Assembly: GCF_000499785.1 (NCBI RefSeq)
Contig: NZ_HG726021.1
Coordinates: forward strand, 461,023-525,022
Length of the DNA: 64,000 bases
Source: Bacteroides neonati
GTDB lineage: Bacteria; Bacteroidota; Bacteroidia; Bacteroidales; Bacteroidaceae
Reading direction: 5' to 3'
The stretch's first letter is position 1; each line of letters opens with the position of its first letter. The notes beneath the pieces are model-generated. The model was given only the letters and a program-made list of their open reading frames with translations. It ran no database searches and was not told where the DNA came from. Below are positions 1 through 8,531 of the stretch, piece by piece. The position numbers and the translations under genes are program-made.

Positions 1-320
1 GTAGGCAGGTCATTGACCCATTGTTGCATCCGTTCGCATAACTTCCCGACAATCGCATTTTCTGGTTGCACCACACGCAACAAGTTATGTACATCGTGGG
101 GCTTTACACCCCAGCGGTTCCGCCCTCCATCTTTGAAGGGGATTCGAAAGGAAGTACGACAAAGTTTCATTGCCGTACCATTGTCCATCATACAAGTGCG
201 GTCAAGAACCTTAAGTAAGTCATTTAGGCAAAGCCACTCGACCGCTTCTTGTGAACTGTATATCACTCTGATCGGCGCATCCTCAAAACGGATAACACCC
301 ATACTACTATTTGTTTTCAT
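1..320 (-). CDS. Partial leftward gene, Bro-N-like (cut by window edge)
   Basis: Open reading frame on the minus strand starting at the ATG complementary to 318-320 and still open at base 1. The visible 106 residues begin MKTNSSMGVIRFEDAPIRVIY and include GGRNRWGVKPHDVHNLLR. The opening (an I-R-F then an arginine-valine strand) and the spacing resemble the N-terminal BRO/antirepressor domain of phages; this is a resemblance only. The start lies inside the last codons of the upstream gene, a 14-base overlap typical of coupled phage genes. Function unproven. Confidence 0.5.
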   Translation of the reverse strand, partial: MKTNSSMGVIRFEDAPIRVIYSSQEAVEWLCLNDLLKVLDRTCMMDNGTAMKLCRTSFRIPFKDGGRNRWGVKPHDVHNLLRVVQPENAIVGKLCERMQQWVNDLP

Positions 321-666
321 CCGCGTCATCGTTTAAATTGTTTTTTCTTTTATCATCTGCTATTTTCCTGCGTCGGGCCATTTCCCGCACAGAATGGTAT
401 CGCCGCTCTACATTACACATTTTATCGTATTCCTGTAACTTGAGCGTATCCAAATCCGTAATCTCTATTTCGATGTCGGGATGGATATGGCGATAATAAA
501 AATTACCCGCAGAAATGGCTCGCCCCGTGCAGGCGAACGAGATGGCTTGCGGGTTGCCTCCGGAAATCTCGGAGGCACTACGAATGGAGCGCGTTATGCC
601 TACCAGAACATAGGCTCCATTAAAAATTAAAACCGGCTTCGGTTTGTGAAATGGACTTCGTTTCAT
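307..666 (-). CDS. Hypothetical phage-cluster protein
   Basis: A 119-residue protein with no family I recognise. The N-terminal half is mixed and the C-terminus is a charged stretch (ARRRKIADDKRKNN, then DDADENK) that looks disordered. It is the middle gene of three on the minus strand; its ATG overlaps the stop of the preceding gene (ATGA arrangement at 663-666), and its own stop overlaps the next start. The cluster probably makes one transcript diverging from the portal gene. Confidence 0.6.
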   Translation of the reverse strand: MKRSPFHKPKPVLIFNGAYVLVGITRSIRSASEISGGNPQAISFACTGRAISAGNFYYRHIHPDIEIEITDLDTLKLQEYDKMCNVERRYHSVREMARRRKIADDKRKNNLNDDADENK

Positions 667-1097
667 AAATCTTCAATTAAATTAGATAATGTTTCTTTCG
701 TTAATCTATCTCTGATCATTTGCATGATTCGGGTGTCCGAAAGTGCTACACCATCCAGAAGCATCTCTGAAACTCGTTCAAGCATATATACCCCGAAAGC
801 AGGGTCAATATATGCCACAAAGAGTAAAGCCAGCGACTCATCAATTAATACGTGTCCGGTTGCCTCATCCGTTATCACAACCTCATTGTCAGGTATCTCA
901 TAAGCCGCTTTTACACTTTCAAACCAGTGTGTAAACTTGCGAATGAAATCTACTGGTGAATGCTTCTGTGAATCTCCTTTCTGAAGAACATAAAGGGTGG
1001 CATCAAAATATACAGTGCCACTTTCGGACTTCCCAAACAGCAATTCCGGGAATTCCCTATACTTCAAAGTAAAGGAAGTCACGGTTTTAAGTTTCAT
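663..1097 (-). CDS. Hypothetical phage-cluster protein
   Basis: A 144-residue acidic protein, first gene of the leftward cluster. It contains IDESLALLFVAYIDPAFGVYMLERV but no motif I can assign and no signal peptide or membrane segment. Upstream on the minus strand there is a TATCTTTG element (complement of 1137-1144) that fits the Bacteroidota -7 consensus TAnnTTTG, so transcription probably begins about 30 bases before the start codon. Confidence 0.6.
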   Translation of the reverse strand: MKLKTVTSFTLKYREFPELLFGKSESGTVYFDATLYVLQKGDSQKHSPVDFIRKFTHWFESVKAAYEIPDNEVVITDEATGHVLIDESLALLFVAYIDPAFGVYMLERVSEMLLDGVALSDTRIMQMIRDRLTKETLSNLIEDL

Positions 1098-1364
1098 TCA
1101 TACTCATTTTTGTTTTTACAGTTAATAATTACGCTGCAAAGATAGATAATTCACTCAAAAAAAACGCTTTTTTATTTAGCTAAATACCTATTGTACAGCG
1201 TGTTAGATGCAAGAAAGTAGCTATTTTTGATATACTTTAATGTCGTATAAATCACTGACTAAGTAACTGTTTATGATATAATTACATTTGCATTGTTTAG
1301 ATACTCTGATTTTACTTTCAACTTTTTTATGTGCGTAAGGCTATTCTGCTAGAAAATCAGATAC
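1098..1364. promoter_or_regulatory. Divergent intergenic region with two -7 elements
   Basis: This AT-rich gap separates the leftward cluster from the rightward head genes. TAnnTTTG elements occur on both strands: TATCTTTG on the minus strand (1137-1144) and TACATTTG on the plus strand (1283-1290). Neither has a clear TTG at the right distance, so these are candidate promoters only. No gene is visible in the gap. Confidence 0.4.
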
Positions 1365-2687
1365 ATGCAGGTAGTTACAGCCCAAAATTCTTTCAATGGT
1401 GAGTTACTTGAGAGTATATTTCGCACCTCTAAAAAGACCATCACGGAATACGTTCGAGAGATTGAACGTAATAACCGATATAAATCCGTCCGGCAGGATA
1501 TAACACTCGGAACCATACTTGATGACCGTTCAAGACTTGTAGATTTATACGAAGCTTGTCTGGAGCAGGATGCCCATATCCGGGCCGTTATTGAAACACT
1601 TGAAAGCCAGATTCTCGGTGACAGGTATATGCTTGCCCGGATGAATGACAAGGGTAAGTATGTTAAGGATATCCAATATACACAGAGGGTTCAAGGTTCC
1701 CAATTTGATAAAATCATAAAAGGAATCGTAGAGTCAAAGCTCTATGGTTTTTCCTTGATTGAGATAATGCCACACATTGACCCCAAGACCGGAAAACTGG
1801 CAGAGGTCAATCTCATCGAAAGACGTAACGTTCTGCCAGACCAGCACACAGTAGTGAAGCGGCAGGGCATTTGGCTTCCGAATTGGAATGTCAGTTCCAA
1901 AGCCTATCGTTCCAACTATGTATTGGTAAACTCCGGCGGCATCGGCCTTTTCTCCGCCACAACCCCTTTGATTCTGGCTAAGAAATTTACGGTTGCGAAC
2001 TACGTGAACTTTAGCCATACTTATGGACAACCTATCATTCATGGGAAGACTGTCAGTGAGAGCAACGCTGACCGCAAACGTCTTGCCAATGAAATCGCAA
2101 ATGCCGCTCAAAACAAAGTGGTGATCACGGGCATAGAAGATGAGGTGGATATCAAGACTTTCACCATGTCCAATTCGGAGAAGATATACACCAGCTTAAT
2201 CGAGTTCGTCAATCGTGAAGTTTCCAATTTGATTTTGGGCTCTGAGTCAATGGCGGGTGCAACCCAGTCTTATGTAGGTTCCACCAAAGCACATCAAGAT
2301 ATTTTCAGGGAACGTATTGAGGTCTATCGTCGATACATCGAAAACATTATGAATGAGGAGGTGATGCCTCGTCTGGTCGCAATGGGTTACATCCCGGAAG
2401 GATTAGAGTTCAAATACTCTAACCGCATTGAGATGAACAACGAAGACCGGATCAAACTCTACCAACTTATCACTGATAAATACGAGGTCTCAGCCGATGA
2501 GATCGAGAAAGAGTTCGGTATCAACGTGGGTAAACAGCTAAACGCTGTCCCGATGACAAGTGGTGGAGTCAGCTCCGGTATTGGATCAAAGTCAAACAAT
2601 GACCGTCGAGTGATGAGTGACGAAGAATATTATAAACGCTACGGCCATTCCAGAAGCAGCCAAATTGCCAACTTCCTAAAACAGTAA
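1365..2687 (+). CDS. Mu gp29-like portal protein (DUF935)
   Basis: A 440-residue protein that fits the DUF935/Mu gp29 portal family in length and character: RAVIETLESQILGDRY, then VPDQHTVVK-like and GFSLIEIMPHIDP segments, LILAKKFTVANYVNFSHTYGQPI in the middle and LGSESMAGATQSYVGSTKAHQDIF before a helical C-terminus. Portal proteins form the dodecameric ring through which DNA enters and leaves the head. The next gene starts 3 bases downstream and encodes an F-type protein, the same order as in phage Mu (portal, F, G). No terminase is visible upstream within the window; instead the upstream genes are divergent. Confidence 0.85.
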   Translation: MQVVTAQNSFNGELLESIFRTSKKTITEYVREIERNNRYKSVRQDITLGTILDDRSRLVDLYEACLEQDAHIRAVIETLESQILGDRYMLARMNDKGKYVKDIQYTQRVQGSQFDKIIKGIVESKLYGFSLIEIMPHIDPKTGKLAEVNLIERRNVLPDQHTVVKRQGIWLPNWNVSSKAYRSNYVLVNSGGIGLFSATTPLILAKKFTVANYVNFSHTYGQPIIHGKTVSESNADRKRLANEIANAAQNKVVITGIEDEVDIKTFTMSNSEKIYTSLIEFVNREVSNLILGSESMAGATQSYVGSTKAHQDIFRERIEVYRRYIENIMNEEVMPRLVAMGYIPEGLEFKYSNRIEMNNEDRIKLYQLITDKYEVSADEIEKEFGINVGKQLNAVPMTSGGVSSGIGSKSNNDRRVMSDEEYYKRYGHSRSSQIANFLKQ

Positions 2688-2690
2688 CAA

Positions 2691-3500
2691 ATGGCAGAGA
2701 GAGTTGAAATAAAATCAGGCGACAAAGCGCATCAAGAATACCTGCTGATTCTGGATGCCTTTCGCCGTATGGTGTATAACTACGAAAACAGTGCCCAGCG
2801 GCTTGAAGTATTCGATGACATCATATCTCTTCGAGCTTCGTTCTTGATAGGCCGGGCACTTACCGGACTACGCATTGACTTTGACAGGGCATTGGAGATT
2901 CTGCAAAGCAAGAACATTCACCTCACCGAGCGGGAGGAACTGGAACGCGATACATTGGTTGCAGCCATCGACAACTTGGTCGATTTCGCAGCAGTCGAAG
3001 AGGTCGCTATGATGCAAGAACTACCTGACACGTTAAGCCTTGCTGAGATGGAAACATACGAGTTGGTGTGCCAGAAGTATAACGAAACTTATGCGGAAAC
3101 TGAAAATGCTCAGGTACTACATTCGGCAACCATAGCAGCATGGTGGATGGGCATATCGATGGACAGCATAGTTACTTTCAACACCCAGAACGATGAGCGG
3201 GTTCGGGCATGGCACCAGTCGTTTGATGGCATATCATACCTCAAGAGTGAATTTCCGCCGGAACTGATACCACCGATTGAATGGGCGTGCCGCTGTTATC
3301 TGACCTCGGATGGTTACGGTTCTGTTTTTGGCTCTATCTTAAAACCCGATTTTAAAGGAAAGGTAAATCCGGTGTTCTCGGAAAGTCTTGCCACTGGTGG
3401 CCGGATATTCTCAAAGGCGCATGTGTACTTTGCCATCTCTGTCCCCGTTGAAGTTGAAGCAATAAAATTGCGTATCAAACGTAAATTCGGTATCGCATGA
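2691..3500 (+). CDS. Mu gpF-like minor head / head morphogenesis protein
   Basis: A 269-residue protein. The C-terminal half has the phage Mu F / SPP1 gp7 signature: DERVRAWHQSFDGI (residues 168-181) and PPIEWACRC (194-202), the usual cysteine-bearing end of this domain. Members are minor capsid proteins associated with the portal. The N-terminal 110 residues are helical and less typical. It overlaps the following gene by 4 bases (ATGA), which indicates a co-translated head-gene operon. Confidence 0.82.
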   Translation: MAERVEIKSGDKAHQEYLLILDAFRRMVYNYENSAQRLEVFDDIISLRASFLIGRALTGLRIDFDRALEILQSKNIHLTEREELERDTLVAAIDNLVDFAAVEEVAMMQELPDTLSLAEMETYELVCQKYNETYAETENAQVLHSATIAAWWMGISMDSIVTFNTQNDERVRAWHQSFDGISYLKSEFPPELIPPIEWACRCYLTSDGYGSVFGSILKPDFKGKVNPVFSESLATGGRIFSKAHVYFAISVPVEVEAIKLRIKRKFGIA

Positions 3501-4069
3501 GCAAGTTAACCTTAGAACAGTTCTGTAATCTCTGGGCCAAGGATATAAGATCAAAGCAGTGGCACAGCATACTGGCTAAGAATGCTGAGGACTTTGCGAC
3601 AGAGGCGGGTGAATATGCTTTAAGTTGTTTTAGAGAATCATTTACCCAAGGTGGCTTCTACGGCAGTGGGACAAAATGGGCTCCTCGTGAGTCGAAATGG
3701 GGAAAGAAATTCACTCATCCGGTTCTAATTGATCAGGAAGAACTGAAAAGTAAGATTAAAGGAGAAAAAGGGCAGTACGGTTCATACAGTGCTTTCGGGA
3801 AACGGGATTACCGTCGTCGTTATAGTTATGACATTTGGACGAGTGAAGAGAGCAAGGCCATTAAAGGTAAACGAGGCAAGAAACGGGGACGCAATCAAAG
3901 TTATGCAGCAGTACACAACACCGACCCCAAATTTGGACTATATACCGTGAACCAATACTCATCACGCCGTCCCGTACAGAGGCAGTTTATCGGTCATAGC
4001 CTCAAAGTCTTAGAACATATAAATTCAGTATTAACACCAATAATTTTTAAAGGATTCCCACATACATGA
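3497..4069 (+). CDS. Phage virion morphogenesis (gpG-like) protein
   Basis: A 190-residue protein of the phage virion morphogenesis / Mu gpG type: an N-terminal helical part, TQGGFYGSGTKWAPRESKWGKKFTHPVLIDQEELKSKI (the usual 'W-x-P ... L-x-d-s-G-x-L' region), a basic stretch (KGKRGKKRGR), and RRPVQRQFIGHS near the C-terminus (usual P-x-R-x-F-l-G). Such proteins act in tail completion or head-tail joining. The start overlaps the gpF-like gene by 4 bases and the stop overlaps the next start. Confidence 0.72.
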   Translation: MSKLTLEQFCNLWAKDIRSKQWHSILAKNAEDFATEAGEYALSCFRESFTQGGFYGSGTKWAPRESKWGKKFTHPVLIDQEELKSKIKGEKGQYGSYSAFGKRDYRRRYSYDIWTSEESKAIKGKRGKKRGRNQSYAAVHNTDPKFGLYTVNQYSSRRPVQRQFIGHSLKVLEHINSVLTPIIFKGFPHT

Positions 4070-4812
4070 TAAAAGATAAGCAACAAGCCATCACAGCAAC
4101 ACCTCCGGTTAGCACTGAGAATAGGAAAGTTACCACACCAGAGGAAGTGGTAAAGAACCCGTTTGCTGAAATGTATTATGCCGTCAAACGGGCACTGCTC
4201 ACCATTCGCGAGAATCCTGAAGTTCCGACTTCACCACCGTTCTTCAAAACTATTGCTATTGATAACGGACAGTACCTGCGCATCATTCGTGACACAAACA
4301 TGGAGATGGAGGTCGCTTTCCCGGCTATTTTTATCCATTTTGTCAACGTCCGCTATCTGGTGCAGCAGCAACGCATCGGCGAAGGTCGGGCCACCATGCG
4401 GGTACGATTCATTCTGAACAACCTGAACAATAGCGATCCGGACAAGGAGTGTGAACCCTTCGAGGTCTTCCAGCGCATCAATGTTGCCATTCAGAATGCA
4501 AAAGGTAAGGAACCGGCACTTAACGAACGCTGCAACCTGACCTACTTCGATATGCCGCAAACCACCAATATGCTACAAGCTTACTGGATAGACTATGAAG
4601 TATGGTTCCGGGAAATCTCCGCATGGAAGTACAAAGACTGGATAGAGCGTTATCTCGTCATGCCACCGTTCACAAATCATAGCGATGCACCCCTGCACGA
4701 CACAGAGAATCACGGGAACCATCCTCGCCCTATTTACAAAGAAGCAACAGGGCTGGTTCCTTCAGTTGAGGAACCGGGAACTCCCGAAGAACCGGAACAA
4801 CCTGATGAGTAA
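4066..4812 (+). CDS. Probable virion head-tail protein
   Basis: A 248-residue soluble protein that I cannot name. It is in the last position of the portal-F-G operon, overlapping the previous gene by 4 bases, so a neck or tail-terminator role is likely by context. A W-rich stretch near residues 190-205 (YWIDYEVWFREISAWKYKDW) precedes a Pro/Glu-rich acidic tail (EEPGTPEEPEQPDE). A strong terminator follows the stop codon directly, so this is the last gene of the transcript. Confidence 0.6.
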   Translation: MIKDKQQAITATPPVSTENRKVTTPEEVVKNPFAEMYYAVKRALLTIRENPEVPTSPPFFKTIAIDNGQYLRIIRDTNMEMEVAFPAIFIHFVNVRYLVQQQRIGEGRATMRVRFILNNLNNSDPDKECEPFEVFQRINVAIQNAKGKEPALNERCNLTYFDMPQTTNMLQAYWIDYEVWFREISAWKYKDWIERYLVMPPFTNHSDAPLHDTENHGNHPRPIYKEATGLVPSVEEPGTPEEPEQPDE

Positions 4813-4818
4813 AAACAG

Positions 4819-4853
4819 AAAAGCGAAGTGAGATTTTCCCGCTTCGCTTTTTT
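4819..4853 (+). terminator. Intrinsic terminator of the head-gene operon
   Basis: A 10-bp stem (4819-4828 with 4842-4851, core AAGCGAAG/CTTCGCTT) with a 13-base loop, ending in a run of T. It closes the phage operon and separates it from the gene-poor region. Confidence 0.88.
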
Positions 4854-6254
4854 CATTGTAAAAATATCAAATAAGTAGCGGAAATCAACCAGGCGAAAAA
4901 ACGTCAATTGTAATATATACACCTCGACAATAAAGATTCCCTATCCAACATATACAGTTGATGAAATAAATTGGGCTGGCTATTAAGCTCTTGTGTATTC
5001 CATTGTTACTTACCTCATGCTTATTCATATATACATAGAAGCAAAGCATCCTATTCTCTGTATAAGTCAAAACCCATCATTAAGGAGCTGAGAACGGTGT
5101 CTTTGGAACTCCGTTTACTTACTTACGATAAGTAAGTAAATCCTAAAACGAGACTTGAAAAATTACCCCCATCTCACGTATACACCTCGCACCGGCAGGC
5201 ACACCCTCCCTCATCTTTTTATTTTTATCACACCATTGTATTTCAATTAGTTAGACGGTTTACTTTGTACAAAAGTAAACCTCTTTTCTCTGTATATTCA
5301 AAATTTGAAAGTAAAAAATAATTTTCTTATTCAATTGTCGTTTCTTAACAATTCTAATACATTGATAATCAGATAGTTGAATAATCTTTCATTTTTTCAT
5401 ACACTCATAATCATACCCAAAACCAAAAAACAGAAAGAAAAATATTTTTTCAAAAATCAATCTTTTTCTTTTTAAGTTGATATTCAACTACTTACAGCCT
5501 CCCCCTCGCGTGCGTGTGTGTTCAAGTCTATTTTTGACGTATGCAAAGAGCCACACCGAAAAAAAAATATTCAAAAAGTTTGGAGATTGAAAAAACGGTG
5601 TTATACTTAATCATGTCGAACGGCAAACGAAACAAGCCGAACGGCAAACAAAAAACAATATCAAAAAACGAATTAAAAAATAGTTTTAGGAAAAAAAGAA
5701 AAACAGACCGCAAAAGCGAGAAACAAAAGAGTTTTTTTATTGGAAACATTTTTTTTGCACTCTGGAAAAGCAAAAAACGTCCGTTCGCTTTGGAGCGATT
5801 AAAGAGGGTGTTAAACAACCACACCGCACGGAACTACAAACCAATGTAGCAAGTAGGAACGGCAAAGTACGTGTACTTTGACCGCATACACAAAACGCAA
5901 TAATTTGGGAGCGTGAGTTGTATGGAAACAAGGTAGTGAAAAAATAGTGCCATAAGTCTGCCCAGTTGCAGCCGGAGTAAAGTTCACAATGCGGGAAAAA
6001 CAATCCGCACGGAGCTTGAGAAAGAGTGTATGCCAATGTTATGCACTGAAATCACCAGCCGCCCACCGCCTTGCTGTTAGCTGCCGCACTGGAAAAGGTG
6101 CGGGACGTGCCAAAGAAACACCTTTGCGAAATTGGAGTACCAAAGGGTTTGCCACGATGCAGAATAGTATCTATTTGCTGTCTGAACACTGCAAATATAA
6201 CGCTTTATTCTTGTGGAGCAAACTATGTGGCACGTTTTTGAGTGAGGCATATTG

Positions 6255-6299
6255 AAAAAATTGCACGCATTTCAGGTGAATGAATTGCGTGCATTTTTT
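6255..6299 (+). terminator. Intrinsic terminator
   Basis: Stem TGCACGCA (6262-6269) with TGCGTGCA (6286-6293), flanked by a run of A on the left and six T on the right, so it could act in both directions. No clear gene lies just upstream, which suggests an untranslated RNA or a decayed gene ends here. Confidence 0.7.
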
Positions 6300-6300
6300 A

Positions 6301-6373
6301 TGGGCTGACGGTAAGGTTGCCGTGTTTTGCTATACTCTGGCAAAATGTGGGGTTCGAGTCCCTGCCTGCCCTC
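6301..6373 (+). other. tRNA-like 3' end stretch (degenerate tRNA or att remnant)
   Basis: The stretch contains GGTTCGAGTCC (6351-6361), the invariant T-loop signature of tRNAs, with a wobble-containing T stem and a following CCTGCCC that pairs partly (5 of 7) with GGGCTGA at 6302-6308. TTTTGC/GCAAAA (6325-6330 and 6340-6345) could be an anticodon stem but has a 9-base loop. It is not an intact tRNA by my folding. A tRNA 3' fragment is a common attachment-site remnant of integrating elements. Confidence 0.35.
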
Positions 6374-6431
6374 AATATGCACTATTGCATAGGTTCAAAC
6401 AATTCATTAACAATCTAAAAATTAAAAGATT

Positions 6432-6995
6432 ATGGCAACTTGTAAGTTAAATGCAGAACAATTGGCAAATTTGGCAACAAACTTTGCAGGTGTGGTATTG
6501 GTGTACAAATCAACCAACAAAGATGGAGTAGAAACACGTACCGCACAACATTTTTTCGGGGCTGAATATGAACCTGCCGACAAATCGCAGGACGAAGTAT
6601 TCCGTGTATGGAAAAATGTAGTGGCTACTTTCTGGGCTGTAAAACAGAAAGAAACAGACCTACGTGCCGACAATGACGGTATCCGGTCAAAACTTCGTGC
6701 CTCAACTCCGACTGAAATCATTTTCCAGACAAAAAATGGCGAACGTATTAAACGCTATGAACTGGAGGAATCCGTGTGGCAAAAAATCGGTCTTGTTCCT
6801 ACTAAAAAGGATTTAGAACGTACCGCAAGGGACTACAAAAAAGCAATTCACGCCGCAACAAAGGCAAGTTTCGACGCACTCGGTTTCCGTGTGGAATTGC
6901 CGAAAGAAGCTGAAAAGCCTATTGAAAAAGTTACTGAAACAGAAGCGAAAAAACCAGCGACCAAGCACCAGCAAGCAACTCAAGCCGCTGCGTAA
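6432..6995 (+). CDS. Hypothetical accessory protein, Lys/Ala-rich tail
   Basis: A 187-residue soluble protein of unknown family, first gene of the long rightward accessory block. It starts after the leader AAAAGATTATG, a pattern repeated before several genes here. The body (FWAVKQKETDLRADNDGIRSKLRAS) is helical and charged, and the C-terminal 30 residues are low-complexity Lys/Glu/Ala/Gln. No signal peptide. Confidence 0.7.
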   Translation: MATCKLNAEQLANLATNFAGVVLVYKSTNKDGVETRTAQHFFGAEYEPADKSQDEVFRVWKNVVATFWAVKQKETDLRADNDGIRSKLRASTPTEIIFQTKNGERIKRYELEESVWQKIGLVPTKKDLERTARDYKKAIHAATKASFDALGFRVELPKEAEKPIEKVTETEAKKPATKHQQATQAAA

Positions 6996-7030
6996 CTGCG
7001 TGGTAACAGTTAGTTTGGTTTGGGGAGTAT

Positions 7031-7073
7031 GCAGATAGCGGGTTGAAATAGACCTGCTGTCTGCTACTTTTTT
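7031..7073 (+). terminator. Intrinsic terminator
   Basis: A 13-bp stem with two G-T wobbles (7031-7043 with 7052-7064, outer GCAGA/TCTGC), an 8-base loop, then TACTTTTTT. It follows the 6432-6995 gene. Confidence 0.75.
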
Positions 7074-7156
7074 ATGTATGCCGTACCTATGTGGTAACGT
7101 GTAATCCATTCAGATTTTTCCACGAGTTTAGTGGGAAAGTTCTGCCCGAATTATCT

Positions 7157-7411
7157 ATGACTATGTACAGACTAATAGCTTTTAACGAAGTATCTGCCAA
7201 CTTTACGGCTCATTTTGAAGTAAGTATATCGCCGTATTTTAACAGGCAAGCAAGTAACAGGTCAGGCAAATTAGAGTTTATTACCCACAAATTTGTCCGA
7301 TACCTAATGAACCGATACGGATATGCAGGAAGCAAAGGAGAATCTTTGCGGTCTTTTATATGCCGGAAATTCGGTGAATCTGCGTGGAATCTCCTTAAAC
7401 GATTGATGTAA
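7157..7411 (+). CDS. Hypothetical small protein
   Basis: An 84-residue basic protein starting MTMYRLIAFNEVS; an in-frame extension to about 7091 is open but overlaps the terminator region, so I chose the ATG at 7157 (7163 is an alternative). The part from KFVRYLMNRYGYAGSKGESLRSFICRKF looks like a small helical DNA-binding or basic domain, but I do not recognise a family. Confidence 0.5.
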   Translation: MTMYRLIAFNEVSANFTAHFEVSISPYFNRQASNRSGKLEFITHKFVRYLMNRYGYAGSKGESLRSFICRKFGESAWNLLKRLM

Positions 7412-7456
7412 GGATATGGAAACGTCTCTATAAATGCTCAATGCCCAGTATCAAAT

Positions 7457-7738
7457 GTGGTGCAAAGAGTGGACTACGTGAAGAAAGTAACAACAAATAA
7501 ATATGCCGGTAATATGATAGAATTACACGATGTTAAGGGAACCAAAAGTTTTGGCTGCTTTAAGAACTTCAAAGCGTGCAAGAGTACGCTCCAGCGACTG
7601 AAAGAGAGTGGCGAATTGCAAGAGAATCGCGACACGGTAACTGTGTGTAGCTTCAAAAACGAGGTATTGCAACGGGTGTATAATGTGCGGTTTCTCCGAA
7701 ATAAGTGGAGACCATTGCCACCAACACCAGCCGCGTAA
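7457..7738 (+). CDS. Hypothetical small basic protein
   Basis: A 93-residue protein. No ATG is available between the previous in-frame stop (7409) and the conserved-looking start of the body, so a GTG at 7457 or 7460 is probable. It is rich in Lys and Phe (KSFGCFKNFKACKSTLQRLKESGEL) and ends in a Pro-rich tail (WRPLPPTPAA). No family recognised. A strong terminator follows at 7791. Confidence 0.5.
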   Translation: MVQRVDYVKKVTTNKYAGNMIELHDVKGTKSFGCFKNFKACKSTLQRLKESGELQENRDTVTVCSFKNEVLQRVYNVRFLRNKWRPLPPTPAA

Positions 7739-7790
7739 CGCTTCACACGTCTGGTAATTTGCCGGACTTTTCAGAAACAATTTTGTCTCG

Positions 7791-7826
7791 AAAGAGCATA
7801 GAACCAGCGTCTTATGCTCTTTTTTG
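7791..7826 (+). terminator. Intrinsic terminator
   Basis: A perfect 10-bp stem AAAGAGCATA/TATGCTCTTT (7791-7800, 7813-7822) followed by a T run, between two small genes. Confidence 0.85.
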
Positions 7827-7854
7827 TTTTTACCAGCCTCTAAATAAACTCAAT

Positions 7855-7992
7855 ATGAAAAAAATATATTCCCTGATCCAGAAGCACGAAGATCTGATTG
7901 CCAATACTGTATTTATTACCGGTTTGGTACTGATGGGAATTATAGCCTATGCTGTATTGTCTTGTCCCCGTGTCCCATGCTTCGGGTTCTAA
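7855..7992 (+). CDS. Small single-span membrane protein
   Basis: A 45-residue protein: a charged N-terminus (MKKIYSLIQKHEDLIAN) followed by one hydrophobic helix (TVFITGLVLMGIIAYAVL) and a Cys/Pro-containing tail (SCPRVPCFGF). It is too short for family assignment. It is isolated between two terminators (7791 and 8018), which supports it as a separately expressed gene. Confidence 0.5.
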   Translation: MKKIYSLIQKHEDLIANTVFITGLVLMGIIAYAVLSCPRVPCFGF

Positions 7993-8017
7993 CACCTAAA
8001 GCGACTCAATATTTCCC

Positions 8018-8050
8018 GCCGGAATCCTGCAAAGTGTTCCGGCTTTTTTG
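8018..8050 (+). terminator. Intrinsic terminator
   Basis: Stem GCCGGAA (8018-8024) with TTCCGGC (8037-8043), then six T. Confidence 0.85.
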
Positions 8051-8075
8051 TGCCCTACAAAAAAATGTTGCCGAT

Positions 8076-8128
8076 AAAATAACCAAAAAAGTAATCGGGC
8101 AACTACTCTGAATGAAACCAATAAAATC
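8076..8128 (+). promoter_or_regulatory. Leader repeat, copy 1 (matches the RT gene leader)
   Basis: About 50 bases ahead of the 8136 start that closely match 14160-14210 ahead of the RT gene. Both copies share AACAAAAAAGTAAT-type sequence, then CTACTCTGAAT, then AAACCAATAAAAT at the same spacing. Copy 1 follows a terminator directly, so it should contain a promoter or 5' leader. It has no TAnnTTTG element, so an element-specific signal is possible. Confidence 0.55.
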
Positions 8129-8135
8129 ATAAGAT

Positions 8136-8531
8136 ATGAAGCAAAGAACCTTTCACGGTGGCGACCTCAACAAAGCCACCAGCCTGTTTGAATATGGTCT
8201 GCTTGTCAGATATGTGCCCAACGTAAAAAGCTGGCAATGTGTCTATAAATCCGGCACGAACAGATACAGCTATGGTTGGATTAGCGAAATTGCTCTCAAC
8301 GAAATCTTCACGAAAGACTGGGGCAAAAAACATCTCAAAGTCTTTATGGAAAACTGTTGCAGCTATTGGGACGAATGGGTATTGTTCCCGATGCAGCACA
8401 AGATAGATGATTTCATCGCCTATTTCGGTAGCCTTGAATTGTTCGGCGAGGATTATAGCGGAGGATATACCGCAAAAGAGATTTGCCGGAAGTTACACCT
8501 CAAATTCGACATCGACTATGAGCAGGCTTAA
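8136..8531 (+). CDS. Hypothetical accessory protein
   Basis: A 131-residue soluble protein, first gene after the leader repeat. It reads as a compact globular domain with many aromatic residues (WQCVYKSGTNRYSYGWISEIALNEIFTKDWGKKHLKVF). No family recognised. Its last 14 bases overlap the next start. Confidence 0.65.
   Translation: MKQRTFHGGDLNKATSLFEYGLLVRYVPNVKSWQCVYKSGTNRYSYGWISEIALNEIFTKDWGKKHLKVFMENCCSYWDEWVLFPMQHKIDDFIAYFGSLELFGEDYSGGYTAKEICRKLHLKFDIDYEQA

Larger units (their letters stand above)
4854..6431. other. AT-rich gene-poor region with palindromes
   Basis: About 1.6 kb without a convincing gene. Palindromes: TTTACTTACTTA/TAAGTAAGTAAA (5114-5125 and 5129-5140, perfect 12-bp arms), GGTTTACTTT/AAAGTAAACC (5257-5266 and 5272-5281) and CAAAGTAC/GTACTTTG (5863-5870 and 5873-5880). 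The stretch 5300-5560 is extremely AT-rich. A Lys/Asn-rich reading frame at 5613-5849 (about 78 residues) and another at 5989-6255 are open, but their composition is dictated by the DNA and I would not call them genes. The region could hold operators, an origin or an element junction; this is not decided by sequence alone. Confidence 0.5.

Noticed and set aside
5541..6255. Reading frames at 5541-5849 and 5989-6255
   Set aside because: Lys/Asn-rich composition from AT-rich DNA, no promoter or family; kept only as part of the gene-poor region.
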